NCBI RefSeq assembly: GCF_937927635.1
Contig: NZ_CALBRW010000017.1
Coordinates: 1 to 64,000 of the forward strand
Reading direction: 5' to 3'
DNA: 64,000 nucleotides
Source of the DNA: an uncultured Microbacterium sp.
GTDB lineage: Bacteria; Actinomycetota; Actinomycetes; Actinomycetales; Microbacteriaceae
The notes under the pieces were generated by a model. The model made no database searches and was not told the origin of the DNA. It saw nothing but the letters and a program-made list of their open reading frames with translations. This document shows positions 32,693 to 41,279 of this stretch, piece after piece. The position numbers were made by a program, and so were the translations under genes. Each line of letters starts with the position of its first letter. The first letter of the stretch is position 1.

Positions 32693-33442
32693 ATGGCTGC
32701 TTCCGAGCGGAGCCGGCCGAGCCTGTTCTGGCCGCTGGCGGTGATCGTCATCCCGCTGGTGTCGATCCTGGCGAAGATCACGACGACGGATGCCCACAAG
32801 CTGCCCCGCGAGGGCGCGTTCGTGCTGGCACCCAACCACTACTCCGAGTTCGACCCGCTGGTGGTGGCCATCTCCGTGTTCCGCACGGGGCGGTTGCCGC
32901 GGTTCATGGCGAAGGAGAGCCTGTTCCATGTTCCCGTGGTGGGGTGGGTCCTGAAGAGGACCGGCATGATCCCGGTGGCGCGAGCGTCGTCGGCATCCGC
33001 CGCCAAGCAGACCATGAAGCAGTCCCGCGAGCTCGTCGAGCACGGGCGCGGCGTGATCGTGTACCCGGAGGGCACGCTCACCCGCGACCCCCAGCTGTGG
33101 CCGATGCGCGGGAAGTCCGGCGCGGTGCGCCTGGCGCTGGCCGGCGACATCCCCCTGATCCCGATGGCGCAGTGGGGCACCCAGCACATCATGGGCAGGT
33201 ACCAGAAGGGACTGAGCCTGTGGCCGCTGCGCAAGCGCGTGCGGGTGCTGGTGGGAGACCCCGTCGATCTGTCGGACCTGAGGGGCCGGGCGGGCGAGCA
33301 GGCCGCCATCAACGAGGCGAACGACCGGCTGATGTCCGCGATCACCGCTCTGCTGGAGCAGCTGCGTGACGAGAAGGCGCCCGCGAAGCGGTGGAATCCC
33401 GCCGAGCACGGGCAGAGGGAGACGGGTCGCCTTGACTCCTAA
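32693..33442 (+). CDS. Lysophosphatidate acyltransferase family protein
   Basis: A 249-residue PlsC-type 1-acylglycerol-3-phosphate acyltransferase. The catalytic motif is NHYSEFDP, followed by RFMAKESLFHVPVVGWVLKR and the phosphate-binding YPEGTLTRD, then IPLIPMAQWG. An N-terminal hydrophobic helix (FWPLAVIVIPLVSIL) suggests membrane association. The ATG is 4 nt after murA; the end overlaps gpsA by 11 nt. It would supply phosphatidate from lysophosphatidate, next to the enzyme that makes glycerol 3-phosphate. Confidence 0.9.
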   Translation: MAASERSRPSLFWPLAVIVIPLVSILAKITTTDAHKLPREGAFVLAPNHYSEFDPLVVAISVFRTGRLPRFMAKESLFHVPVVGWVLKRTGMIPVARASSASAAKQTMKQSRELVEHGRGVIVYPEGTLTRDPQLWPMRGKSGAVRLALAGDIPLIPMAQWGTQHIMGRYQKGLSLWPLRKRVRVLVGDPVDLSDLRGRAGEQAAINEANDRLMSAITALLEQLRDEKAPAKRWNPAEHGQRETGRLDS

Positions 33443-34568
33443 ACGCGTGCCGGCCGCGTCCGGCACGAGGGCGACCGTCGTCGGAGCAGGCAGCTGGGGG
33501 ACCACCTTCGGCAAGATCCTCGCCGACGGCGGCGCGCAGGTCACCATGTGGGCGCGGCGCCCCGAGCTCGCCCAGGAGATCTCCGAGGCCAAGCGCAATT
33601 CGCGCTACCTTCCCGGCATCAACCTGCCGCGCACCATCACCGCCACGCACGAGCTGTCCCGGGCGCTCGACGGCGCGGAGCAGGTCTACCTGTGCGTGCC
33701 CAGCCAGACGCTCCGCGAGAACCTCAAGGCGCTGCGCCCGCTGCTGGCCGACGGCGAGCAGCCCATCGTCAGCCTCATGAAGGGCGTGGAGCGCTCCTCT
33801 GGCCTGCGCATGAGTCAGGTCATCGAGCAGGAGATGCGCTGCGACCCGCTGCGCATCGCCGTGGCCTCCGGCCCGAACCTGGCGCTGGAGATCGCCCGTG
33901 AGCAGCCCACCGCGGCCGTCATCGCGTCGCGCAGCCAGGAGACCGCGGATGCCGTGGCCCGCACCGTGCGCAACCGGTACTTCCGCTCGTTCGTGAACAC
34001 CGACGTGATCGGCACCGAGTTCGGCGGAGTGCTGAAGAACCTCATCGCGGTGGCGATCGGCATCGTCGACGGCGTCGGGTACGGCGAGAACACGAAGGCG
34101 TCGATCATCACGCGCGGACTCGTGGAGATGACCGACTTCGCGGTCGCGAACGGCGCCCAGCCCGAGACCCTGCAGGGCCTGGCGGGCCTGGGAGACCTGA
34201 TCGCGACCTGCCAGTCGCCGCTGAGCCGCAACAACACCGCGGGGCGCCTACTGGGCCAGGGCTACGGCTTCCAGGACGTGATCAAGCAGATGAACCAGAC
34301 CGCAGAGGGCCTGGCATCCGTCGCCCCGATCCTGCAGCTCGCGCACGAGGCGGACGTCTTCATGCCCATCGTGGAACAGGTGAAGATGGTGCTCGACGGC
34401 AAGATGGATCCCCGCGACATCGCGCCGCACCTGACCACCGACGACGACACTCCGCAGGAGGAGAGAACCAATCATGGACAAGCAGACGGTGGCGGTGCTC
34501 TTCGGCGGGCGTTCCAGCGAGCACTCGATCAGTTCCGCAACGGCGGGCGGAGTGCTGGCGGCCATTGA
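33432..34568 (+). CDS. gpsA: Glycerol-3-phosphate dehydrogenase [NAD(P)+]
   Basis: A 378-residue GpsA reducing dihydroxyacetone phosphate to glycerol 3-phosphate. Signature elements: Rossmann GAGSWGTTFGKIL, CVPSQTLRENL, SLMKGVERSSG, ASGPNLALEIA, the catalytic-lysine region GTEFGGVLKNLIAVAIGIVDG, and LAGLGDLIATC with SRNN. TTG start, preceded by GGGAGACG. The enzyme is usually about 330-350 residues; here an extra C-terminal stretch (QEERTNHGQADGGG ...) runs 95 nt into ddl before a stop, an unusually long same-strand overlap. Confidence 0.93.
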   Translation: MTPKRVPAASGTRATVVGAGSWGTTFGKILADGGAQVTMWARRPELAQEISEAKRNSRYLPGINLPRTITATHELSRALDGAEQVYLCVPSQTLRENLKALRPLLADGEQPIVSLMKGVERSSGLRMSQVIEQEMRCDPLRIAVASGPNLALEIAREQPTAAVIASRSQETADAVARTVRNRYFRSFVNTDVIGTEFGGVLKNLIAVAIGIVDGVGYGENTKASIITRGLVEMTDFAVANGAQPETLQGLAGLGDLIATCQSPLSRNNTAGRLLGQGYGFQDVIKQMNQTAEGLASVAPILQLAHEADVFMPIVEQVKMVLDGKMDPRDIAPHLTTDDDTPQEERTNHGQADGGGALRRAFQRALDQFRNGGRSAGGH

Positions 34569-35562
34569 CCGCGACCGCTACGACGTGATCCCCGTCGGGA
34601 TCACCCGCGACGGAGCCTTCGTCCTCGAGCAGGACGACCCCGCGCGCTTCGCGCTGGATCCCGAGCACATGCCCGAGGTCGTCGACAACGGCACCCGCAT
34701 CCGCTGGCCGCAGCCCAGCGGCGATCGCACGCTGCGCGCGGTGCTCGCCGACGGCTCGTCGGTCGATCTCGGCGAGATCGACGTGGTCCTGCCGCTGCTG
34801 CACGGCCTGCACGGCGAGGACGGCGCCATCCAGGGATTCTTCGACGTGCTGGACGTGCCGTACGCCGGCGGCGGCATCCTGGACTCCGCGGTCTGCCTGG
34901 ACAAGCACTTCACCAAGCTGGCGCTGTCGGCGGCCGGCATCTCGGTCGCGCCGGGCATCACCGTGCGCCAGGCGGAGTGGGATGCCGATCCCGAGAGCAT
35001 CCGCGAGAAGGTGCGCGCGCTGGGTGAGACCGCGTTCGTCAAGCCTGCCAGCGCCGGTTCCAGCGTCGGCGTCTCGCGGGTCGACGGGGGAGAGGGGATC
35101 GACGAGGCCTTCCGCATCGCGTTCGACGAGGACGCCAAGGTGCTCGTGGAGTCCCGGGTGGCAGGACGCGAGATCGAGGTGGGCGTGCTGGCCGGTCGCG
35201 GCAGTGAGCGGGCACGGGCGTCGCTCCCCGGCGAGGTGGTGCTGACCACCCGCAGCTTCTACGACTTCGAGGGCAAGTACCTCGGCGGCGAGGGCGTGGA
35301 CATCGTCTGCCCGGCCGAACTCGACGACGACCTCATCGCACGACTGCGGGAGACCGCCGTGCGCGCGTTCGAGGCCGTGGACGGCACCGGTCTGGCGCGC
35401 GTGGACTTCTTCGTCACTCCCGACGGCGAACTGGTCGTCAACGAGCTGAACACCATGCCGGGGTTCACCCCGATCTCGATGTTCCCGAAGTGCTGGATCG
35501 CCTCGGGCATGACCTACTCCGAGCTGATCACCGAGCTCATCGAGGCCGGCCTCAGCAAGTAG
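34474..35562 (+). CDS. ddl: D-alanine--D-alanine ligase
   Basis: A 362-residue ATP-grasp ligase making D-Ala-D-Ala for peptidoglycan. Motifs: VLFGGRSSEHSISSATA, LPLLHGLHGEDGAIQGFFDV, FVKPASAGSSVGVSRV (ATP-binding loop), and VNELNTMPGFTPISMFPK at the metal site. AGGAGGAG lies upstream of the ATG, with this region inside gpsA. It follows murA, plsC and gpsA and is convergent with the DUF3515 gene. Confidence 0.95.
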   Translation: MDKQTVAVLFGGRSSEHSISSATAGGVLAAIDRDRYDVIPVGITRDGAFVLEQDDPARFALDPEHMPEVVDNGTRIRWPQPSGDRTLRAVLADGSSVDLGEIDVVLPLLHGLHGEDGAIQGFFDVLDVPYAGGGILDSAVCLDKHFTKLALSAAGISVAPGITVRQAEWDADPESIREKVRALGETAFVKPASAGSSVGVSRVDGGEGIDEAFRIAFDEDAKVLVESRVAGREIEVGVLAGRGSERARASLPGEVVLTTRSFYDFEGKYLGGEGVDIVCPAELDDDLIARLRETAVRAFEAVDGTGLARVDFFVTPDGELVVNELNTMPGFTPISMFPKCWIASGMTYSELITELIEAGLSK

Positions 35563-35565
35563 GGC

Positions 35566-36039
35566 CTACTTCGGCAGTCCCTCCGGCGCGATGCACGCGC
35601 TGGTCGCCTTGATGGTGCGGATGCCGCTGACGAGGCCGCTGTTGGAGAGCACCTCGTTGGCGCCGATCAGCTTGGTGTCCACGAACACCTGCACGGCGGG
35701 GTCGCGGCCGTAGGTGGTCATGCGCATCTTCGGCGCCTGGGAGTCGTCGACGAGCCAGTCGACGCCGTCCAGCGTGACGCACTGCAGATCGGCGGTCGGC
35801 CCCGGAACCGCGACGCCGCAGGCGACGATCACGGCTGTCGGCTCGCCGTAGGCGCCGGTGGCCTGGGCATCGGTCCAGCGCCGCTGCATGTCGCCGATGG
35901 TGTTGGGAAGCCGCACCGTCACCTCGGCGCAGGCGGGATTGTCGGCGTCCGGAGCGGGTTTCAGTGCGACCGTGCTCGAGCATCCGGTGAGGGCGAGAAG
36001 GGTCAGCGCCCCGGCTACCAGGGCGAGACGTCGAAGCAT
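35566..36039 (-). CDS. DUF3515 lipoprotein
   Basis: A 157-residue secreted lipoprotein. The signal peptide MLRRLALVAGALTLLALTGC ends in a lipobox (LTGC, Cys20), then a mature domain with CAEVTVRLPNTIGDMQRR, CGVAVPGPTADLQCVTLDGV and TYGRDPAVQVFVDTKL. This matches the actinobacterial DUF3515 family, often next to ddl and thiL. Function unknown; anchored on the outer face of the membrane. Confidence 0.88.
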   Translation of the reverse strand: MLRRLALVAGALTLLALTGCSSTVALKPAPDADNPACAEVTVRLPNTIGDMQRRWTDAQATGAYGEPTAVIVACGVAVPGPTADLQCVTLDGVDWLVDDSQAPKMRMTTYGRDPAVQVFVDTKLIGANEVLSNSGLVSGIRTIKATSACIAPEGLPK

Positions 36040-36062
36040 GATTCCAGGCTACCGTTGACAGC

Positions 36063-37076
36063 ATGGCATCCGACCCAGACGGCGACCCTCGCATCGGCGA
36101 CATCTCGGAGGGGACCGTGCTGCGGACCATCCTCGCCCGGACGTCGACGGCCGCGCACGCGCTGCTGGGACCGGGCGATGATGCGGCCGTGATCGCCGCT
36201 CCGTCGGCGTCGGTCGTCGCCACCACCGACACGCTCGTCGATGGCCCGGACTTCCGGACGGCGTGGTCCAGCGGCTACGACCTGGGCTGGAAGGCCGCGG
36301 CGGTCAACCTCGCCGACGTCGCCGCCATGGGTGCGGCACCCACGGCACTGCTGGTGGCGCTGGCGGTTCCCCGTGACGTCCGGCTGTCCTTCGTCGCGGC
36401 GATGGCCGACGGCTTCCGCGAGGCCTGCGACGCGCTGGCGCCCGGGTGCGCGGTCGTGGGCGGCGATCTCACGGTCTCCGAGCTGCTGATGATCGCCGTG
36501 ACCGCGCTCGGAGACCTGGGCGGTCGTTCCGCCGTCACGCGCTCCGGCGCACGACCTGGCGATGTCGTCGCCCTCGCCGGCGAGTTGGGTGCGGCCGCCG
36601 CGGGTCTGGAGACTCTTTTCGGGGTGTTCCGCGACGGCGAGACGCCGATCGCCGTCGACCCGGATGCCCTGGACGAGGCCTCGCGCCGCGGGCTGGAGCG
36701 TCAGCTGCGCCCGCTGCCGCCGATCGCGCTCGGACCCGTCGCGGCGGATGCCGGTGCCACCGCCATGATGGATGTCTCGGACGGGCTGTCCATCGACGCC
36801 GGCCGGATGGCGGATGCCTCGGGGGTGTGCATCGACTTCGACGGCGCCGCGCTGGACGAGCTGTCCTTCGGCGGGAACCGCTCACGCGCACTGGCCGGGG
36901 GAGAGGACCACGGCCTGCTGGCGGCCTTTCCCGCGGATCGCCCGTTGCCTGCGGGCTTCCACCGCATCGGCACGGTCATCGCGCGCGGCGAGCACGGGCT
37001 GCTGCTGGACGGCACCCCGATTCCCCCCTCGGGCTGGGACCCCTACCGCGACTGGGACGGCGTGACTGCCGGCTGA
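36063..37076 (+). CDS. thiL: Thiamine-monophosphate kinase
   Basis: A 337-residue ThiL that phosphorylates thiamine monophosphate to the diphosphate cofactor. Features: GPGDDAAVIAAPS, TTDTLVDGPDF, WKAAAVNLADVAAMGAAPTA, VGGDLTVSELLMIAVTALG, MDVSDGLSIDAGRMADASGV, and AGGEDHGLLAAFP. The ATG lies 7 nt after TACCGT, a leaderless pattern. The gene is divergent from DUF3515; its 3' end overlaps the convergent rsmD by 34 nt. Confidence 0.94.
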   Translation: MASDPDGDPRIGDISEGTVLRTILARTSTAAHALLGPGDDAAVIAAPSASVVATTDTLVDGPDFRTAWSSGYDLGWKAAAVNLADVAAMGAAPTALLVALAVPRDVRLSFVAAMADGFREACDALAPGCAVVGGDLTVSELLMIAVTALGDLGGRSAVTRSGARPGDVVALAGELGAAAAGLETLFGVFRDGETPIAVDPDALDEASRRGLERQLRPLPPIALGPVAADAGATAMMDVSDGLSIDAGRMADASGVCIDFDGAALDELSFGGNRSRALAGGEDHGLLAAFPADRPLPAGFHRIGTVIARGEHGLLLDGTPIPPSGWDPYRDWDGVTAG

Positions 37077-37627
37077 GCCCACCAGACCGCGGTGTCGCCG
37101 TAGGTCTTCTCGCGCAGCAGGGTCAACCCCGCGGCATCCAGCTCTGGTGCGTTCGAGCGCTTGGCCCGCTCGATGACCACGACGGCGTCCTCGGACAGCA
37201 GCGGCGCGAGCGCCGCCAGGTCGGCGGTCATGGCCGCGTCGTCGAGGTCGTACGGCGGGTCGGTGAACACCAGGTCGAAGGGTCCGCTCGCGCGACCCAG
37301 GAACGTCCGGACGGCGCTCTGGTGCACCTTCGCCGCACCCGCGGCTCCCAGCGACTTCGCGACGGCGTTGACATTGCGACCGACGACGGATGCCGCCGGC
37401 CGTGAGCGCTCCACCAGGTCGACGTGCGCCGCGCCGCGGCTCCAGGCCTCCAGCCCCAGCGCGCCGCTGCCCGCGTACAGGTCCAGCACGCGGGCCCCGT
37501 CGATGGCATCCATCGACTCGAGCGCGCCGAAGACCGACTCCCGAACGCGGTCGCTGGTGGGGCGGGTGCCGGCGTCGGGCACGTCGAGTCGGATGCCGCG
37601 CGCGGCACCCGCGATGATCCTGGTCAC
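37043..37627 (-). CDS. rsmD: 16S rRNA (guanine966-N2)-methyltransferase
   Basis: A 194-residue RsmD. It starts MTRIIAGAARGIRLDVPDAG, with RPTSDRVRESVFGALES, SAM-binding DLYAGSGALGLEAWSRGAAH and catalytic VFTDPPYDLDDAAM. It methylates G966 of 16S rRNA. The GTG start is 6 nt after TATCGT on the minus strand. It overlaps the end of thiL by 34 nt tail to tail. Confidence 0.93.
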   Translation of the reverse strand: MTRIIAGAARGIRLDVPDAGTRPTSDRVRESVFGALESMDAIDGARVLDLYAGSGALGLEAWSRGAAHVDLVERSRPAASVVGRNVNAVAKSLGAAGAAKVHQSAVRTFLGRASGPFDLVFTDPPYDLDDAAMTADLAALAPLLSEDAVVVIERAKRSNAPELDAAGLTLLREKTYGDTAVWWAQPAVTPSQSR

Positions 37628-37692
37628 GCGATCACGATACCGGCACGCCGGTTGCGCGGGCCGACGTCGGCGGCCCTCCCTAGACTCGGAGC

Positions 37693-39867
37693 ATGTCCTT
37701 CTCGCTCGAGACGCCGCTGAGCACGGCCCTCGGCGCATCCACGGCCAAGACCCTGGATCGCGCCTTCGGCATGACGACGGTGGGCGAGCTGCTCGGGCAC
37801 TACCCGCGCCGCTACGCGGACCGCGGAGAGCTGACGCCCATCGAGCACCTGCCCATCGGCGAGACCGTCACGATCGTGGCCGAGGTGCTCTCCACCAATC
37901 CGCGCATGATGAAGAACCGCCGTGGGGCCATGCTCGAAGTCATGATCGGCGACGGCGTCGGTCAGATGTCCCTGACGTTCTTCGCCAAGAACCTCGGCCA
38001 GGCGGAGTGGCGGGCGAAGGAGCTGCGCGTCGGTCGGCGCGGCATCTTCTCGGGCAAGGTCAGCGTCTTCAACAAGAGGGTGCAGTTCGCGCACCCCGAC
38101 TACCAGCTCTTCGACGACGACGAGTCGGCTCACCGTCAGGCCGACGCGCTGCAGGACGTGCCGATCCCCATCTATCCGGCGACCTCCGCCATGCAGAGCT
38201 GGCAGATCGCGAAGGTCGTGGGTGTCGTGCTCGACCAGTTGGGCGACGTGCACGATCCGCTCTCCGATGACCTCCGCAAGCGGGAGGGGCTGCTGACCGC
38301 GCGTGAGGCGCTGATGAGCATCCATCGCCCGCACCGCAGGGCCGACATCGAACCCGCCGTGCGCACCCTGCGCATGCATGAGGCGCTGGTGCTGCAGACC
38401 GCGCTGCTGCAGCAGCGCAATCTGATCCGCTCGCTGGTCGCCACTCCTCGCGCGGCGGCAGCCGGCGGGCTGCTGGAGCGGTTCGACGCGTCGCTGCCGT
38501 TCACGCTCACGGCCGATCAGCAGCGTGTCGGCTCCGAGATCGCCGCCGACCTCGCGGCGTCCCGGCCGATGAACAGGCTCATCCAGGGCGAGGTCGGCTC
38601 GGGCAAGACCCTCGTGGCGCTGCGCGCCATGCTGCAGGTCGCCGAGTCCGGCGGGCAGTCCGCGCTCATCGCCCCGACCGAGGTGCTGGCCGCCCAGCAT
38701 CTGCGCTCGATCACGCGGATGCTGGGCCCCGATGCCTCGGCCGAACTGATCCCCACGCTGCTGACCGGGCAGATGTCGGCTCCCGAACGCCGCCGGGCGG
38801 CTCTGCGCGTGGCATCCGGTCAGTCGCTGATCGTGATCGGCACGCACGCCCTGCTGTCCGAGAAGACCACTTTCGCCGACCTGGCGCTGGTGGTGGTCGA
38901 CGAGCAGCACCGCTTCGGCGTCGAGCAGCGCGAGATGCTGCGTGCCAAGGGCACCGCTCCGCACGCCATCGTCCTCACCGCCACGCCCATCCCGCGCACG
39001 GTCGCGATGACGGTCTTCGGTGACCTGGACACCTCCGTCATCCAGACGATGCCCGCGGGACGCGCGGGCATCAGCACGTTCGTGGCGCCGCTGGCCGAGC
39101 ATCCGGAGTGGTTCCAGCGGGTGTGGGACAGATCGGGCGAGGAGATCGCGCAGGGCAGGCAGGTGTTCGTCGTGTGCGCGGCCATCGACACGGCATCCGA
39201 CTCGGTCGAGGCCGACGATGCGCCGCCGCCGGAGGATGTCGAGGGCAGGGGGCCTCGCTGGGGCGTGGTGCAGCTCGACCAGCTGCTGGCCACGCATCCC
39301 GTGCTGGGTTCCGTCCGTCGCGCCATCCTGCACGGCAAGATGCCGTCCGACGAGAAGGATGCCATCATGCGGGCATTCGCGCGCGGCGAGATCGACATGC
39401 TGGTGGCGACCACGGTCATCGAGGTCGGCGTCGACGTGCCCAACGCCTCGACCATGGTCGTGATGGATGCCGATCGCTTCGGCGTGTCGCAGCTGCACCA
39501 GCTGCGCGGTCGCGTCGGTCGCGGGGGAGTACCGGGGCTGTGCCTGCTGGTCACCGAGGCCGAAGCGGGAACTCCCGCGCGTGAGCGGGTGGAGGCCGTC
39601 GCTGCGACGCTGGACGGCTTCGAGCTGGCGGAGGTCGACCTCGAGCTGCGCGGGGAGGGCGATGTGCTGGGCGCCGCCCAGGCGGGAGCGAAGTCGTCGC
39701 TGCGTCTGCTGCGCGTGGTGAAGGATGCCGGACTCATCGCCTACGCGCGCGACATCGCCGCCGACATCCTGCGCGACGACCCGATGCTCACCGGGCATCC
39801 CGGGCTGCGCGTGGCCATCCAGGAGCGCGTCAGCGACGAGGACCGGGCGGCTCTCAGCAAGAACTGA
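37693..39867 (+). CDS. recG: ATP-dependent DNA helicase RecG
   Basis: A 724-residue RecG that remodels stalled replication forks and branched DNA. It has the N-terminal wedge/OB domain (YPRRYADRGELTPIEHLPIG), Walker A GEVGSGKT at about 299-306, the DEQH box VVDEQHRFGVEQREML at about 400, TATPIPRTVAMTVFGDL, and the motif region HQLRGRVGRGGVPGLCLL near the end followed by the TRG region. The ATG is 6 nt after TAGACT. It heads the group recG-coaD-yceD-rpmF-rnc-mutM. Confidence 0.96.
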   Translation: MSFSLETPLSTALGASTAKTLDRAFGMTTVGELLGHYPRRYADRGELTPIEHLPIGETVTIVAEVLSTNPRMMKNRRGAMLEVMIGDGVGQMSLTFFAKNLGQAEWRAKELRVGRRGIFSGKVSVFNKRVQFAHPDYQLFDDDESAHRQADALQDVPIPIYPATSAMQSWQIAKVVGVVLDQLGDVHDPLSDDLRKREGLLTAREALMSIHRPHRRADIEPAVRTLRMHEALVLQTALLQQRNLIRSLVATPRAAAAGGLLERFDASLPFTLTADQQRVGSEIAADLAASRPMNRLIQGEVGSGKTLVALRAMLQVAESGGQSALIAPTEVLAAQHLRSITRMLGPDASAELIPTLLTGQMSAPERRRAALRVASGQSLIVIGTHALLSEKTTFADLALVVVDEQHRFGVEQREMLRAKGTAPHAIVLTATPIPRTVAMTVFGDLDTSVIQTMPAGRAGISTFVAPLAEHPEWFQRVWDRSGEEIAQGRQVFVVCAAIDTASDSVEADDAPPPEDVEGRGPRWGVVQLDQLLATHPVLGSVRRAILHGKMPSDEKDAIMRAFARGEIDMLVATTVIEVGVDVPNASTMVVMDADRFGVSQLHQLRGRVGRGGVPGLCLLVTEAEAGTPARERVEAVAATLDGFELAEVDLELRGEGDVLGAAQAGAKSSLRLLRVVKDAGLIAYARDIAADILRDDPMLTGHPGLRVAIQERVSDEDRAALSKN

Positions 39868-39892
39868 GGGCGGCAGGGCCTAGGCTGGCGGT

Positions 39893-39956
39893 GTGCTTGT
39901 ACTGAGCGAACGGAGAGAGTCGAAGTGCCTGTACTGAGCGAACGGAGAGAGTCGAA
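39893..39956 (+). repeat. Two 32-bp direct repeats in the coaD leader
   Basis: GTGCTTGTACTGAGCGAACG-GAGAGAGTCGAA at 39893-39924 and a copy with one changed base at 39925-39956. Each unit begins with GTG and ends with a Shine-Dalgarno-like GGAGAGAG. The -10 box TAGGCT (39881-39886) lies 6 nt before the first unit. Confidence 0.85.
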
Positions 39957-40454
39957 GTGAACAGCCGGATCGCCGTCGTCCCTGGTTCCTTCGACCCGCC
40001 CACACTCGGTCACCTCGATGTGATCCGTCGTGCGGCGCGGCTGTACGACGAACTGCATGTGCTGGTGGTGCACAACCCCGGCAAGGCGGCCATGCTGCCC
40101 ATCGCCCAGCGGTTGAGCCTGCTCGAGCAGTCCATCGCTGAGGCCGGCGTGGAGGGGCATATCATCGTGGGCTCCTGGAGCATGGGCCTGCTCGTCGACT
40201 ACGCGCGCGATGTCGACGCCGGGGTGCTCGTCAAGGGCATCCGCTCTCAGGTCGATGTGGCCTACGAGTCGCCGATGGCCATCGTGAACCGCCACCTCGC
40301 CGACATCGAGACGGTGTTCCTGCTGCCCGACCCCGCGCACGCGATGGTCTCCAGCTCGCTTGTGCGCCAGGTGGCATCCCTCGGCGGAGACGTCACGCCG
40401 TTCGTGCCGCCCGTGGTGGCGACCTTCCTCGACACCGGCGCTCGCGGACTCTGA
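39957..40454 (+). CDS. coaD: Phosphopantetheine adenylyltransferase
   Basis: A 165-residue CoaD, the penultimate step in coenzyme A synthesis. The nucleotidyltransferase motif VVPGSFDPPTLGHLDVIRRA opens the protein; later KGIRSQVDVAYESPMAIVNR and the second signature SSSLVRQVASLGGDVTPFVP are intact. The GTG start at 39957 gives the family N-terminus MNSRIAVVPGSF. Two 32-bp repeats separate it from a leaderless-type promoter; the second supplies GGAGAGAG 5 nt before the GTG. Confidence 0.95.
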   Translation: MNSRIAVVPGSFDPPTLGHLDVIRRAARLYDELHVLVVHNPGKAAMLPIAQRLSLLEQSIAEAGVEGHIIVGSWSMGLLVDYARDVDAGVLVKGIRSQVDVAYESPMAIVNRHLADIETVFLLPDPAHAMVSSSLVRQVASLGGDVTPFVPPVVATFLDTGARGL

Positions 40455-40501
40455 CGCACCGCTCCGGCGCCTCTCAGCCGGAGTGCCGGTAGTATTGCGG
40501 G

Positions 40502-41062
40502 GTGAGAAACCGCGTCAACGGACCATTCGTGCTGCCTGTCCGCGACATCGTCCGCCAGCCCGGCGAGATGCGCGAGCACCGCTTCTCGGTGACCCTCGAA
40601 GACAAGTGGGGCGAGGGGATCGTGGCCGTCGAGGCCGGCGAGACCGTCGACCTCGACGTGCGTCTCGAGTCGGTGCACGAGGGCATCCTGGTCTCTGGAA
40701 CCGCGGATTCCGACTACGCCGGAGTGTGCGGACGGTGCCTCACTGACATCACCGCGCCTGTCGAAGTCGAGTTCCAGGAGCTTTTCGCGTATCCTGGAGA
40801 CGAGGAAGCTGACTTCGAAGTTCAAGACGACCACGTGGATCTTGAAACTCTGGTCAGGGATGCGGTTGTATTGTCGCTTCCGTTCCAGCCGGTGTGTCAG
40901 CCGGATTGCCCGGGTCTCGATCCGAACACGGGTGAGAAGCTGGCCGTGAGCACCGACGCAGAGAGCCCCGCTCCTATCGATCCTCGATGGAGTGCGCTCC
41001 GACAGATCACAGACCAGGACGCCCCGGCAGGAAGCCGCGGCGCCGAGAAAGAAGAGAGCTAG
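40502..41062 (+). CDS. YceD/DUF177 family protein
   Basis: A 186-residue DUF177 protein. It shows LPVRDIVRQPGEMREHRFSV, then a zinc-ribbon-like pair CGRCLTDI and CQPDCPGLDP about 50 residues apart, and the acidic stretch FAYPGDEEADFEV. DUF177 proteins are nearly always encoded just before rpmF, as here (2-nt gap), and have been linked to 23S rRNA processing or ribosome biogenesis. The GTG is 6 nt after TAGTAT. Confidence 0.9.
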   Translation: MRNRVNGPFVLPVRDIVRQPGEMREHRFSVTLEDKWGEGIVAVEAGETVDLDVRLESVHEGILVSGTADSDYAGVCGRCLTDITAPVEVEFQELFAYPGDEEADFEVQDDHVDLETLVRDAVVLSLPFQPVCQPDCPGLDPNTGEKLAVSTDAESPAPIDPRWSALRQITDQDAPAGSRGAEKEES

Positions 41063-41064
41063 TC

Positions 41065-41274
41065 ATGGCCGGTAACCCCCCGAAGCGCAAGGTCTCCCGT
41101 TCCAACACCCGCAGCCGTCGCGCGCAGTGGAAGGCCGAAGCCCCCGCTCTGGTGAAGACCATCGAGAACGGCAAGGTCGTCTACAGCCGCCCGCACCAGG
41201 CGAAGGTCGTCACCGACTCGCAGGGCACCGAGCTGTTCCTGGAGTACAAGGGCCGCAAGGTCGCTGACGTCTGA
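41065..41274 (+). CDS. rpmF: 50S ribosomal protein L32
   Basis: A 69-residue L32: MAGNPPKRKVSRSNTRSRRA, WKAEAPALVKTIENGKVVYS and a short basic C-terminus. The zinc-binding cysteines of some L32 proteins are absent, so this is the C-minus form. Two nucleotides after yceD and 5 nt before rnc, in the common order yceD-rpmF-rnc-mutM. Confidence 0.96.
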   Translation: MAGNPPKRKVSRSNTRSRRAQWKAEAPALVKTIENGKVVYSRPHQAKVVTDSQGTELFLEYKGRKVADV

Positions 41275-41279
41275 TCAGC

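Noticed and set aside
37624..39798. 724-codon open frame antisense to recG
   Set aside because: Mirror of recG codon bias, no domain features.
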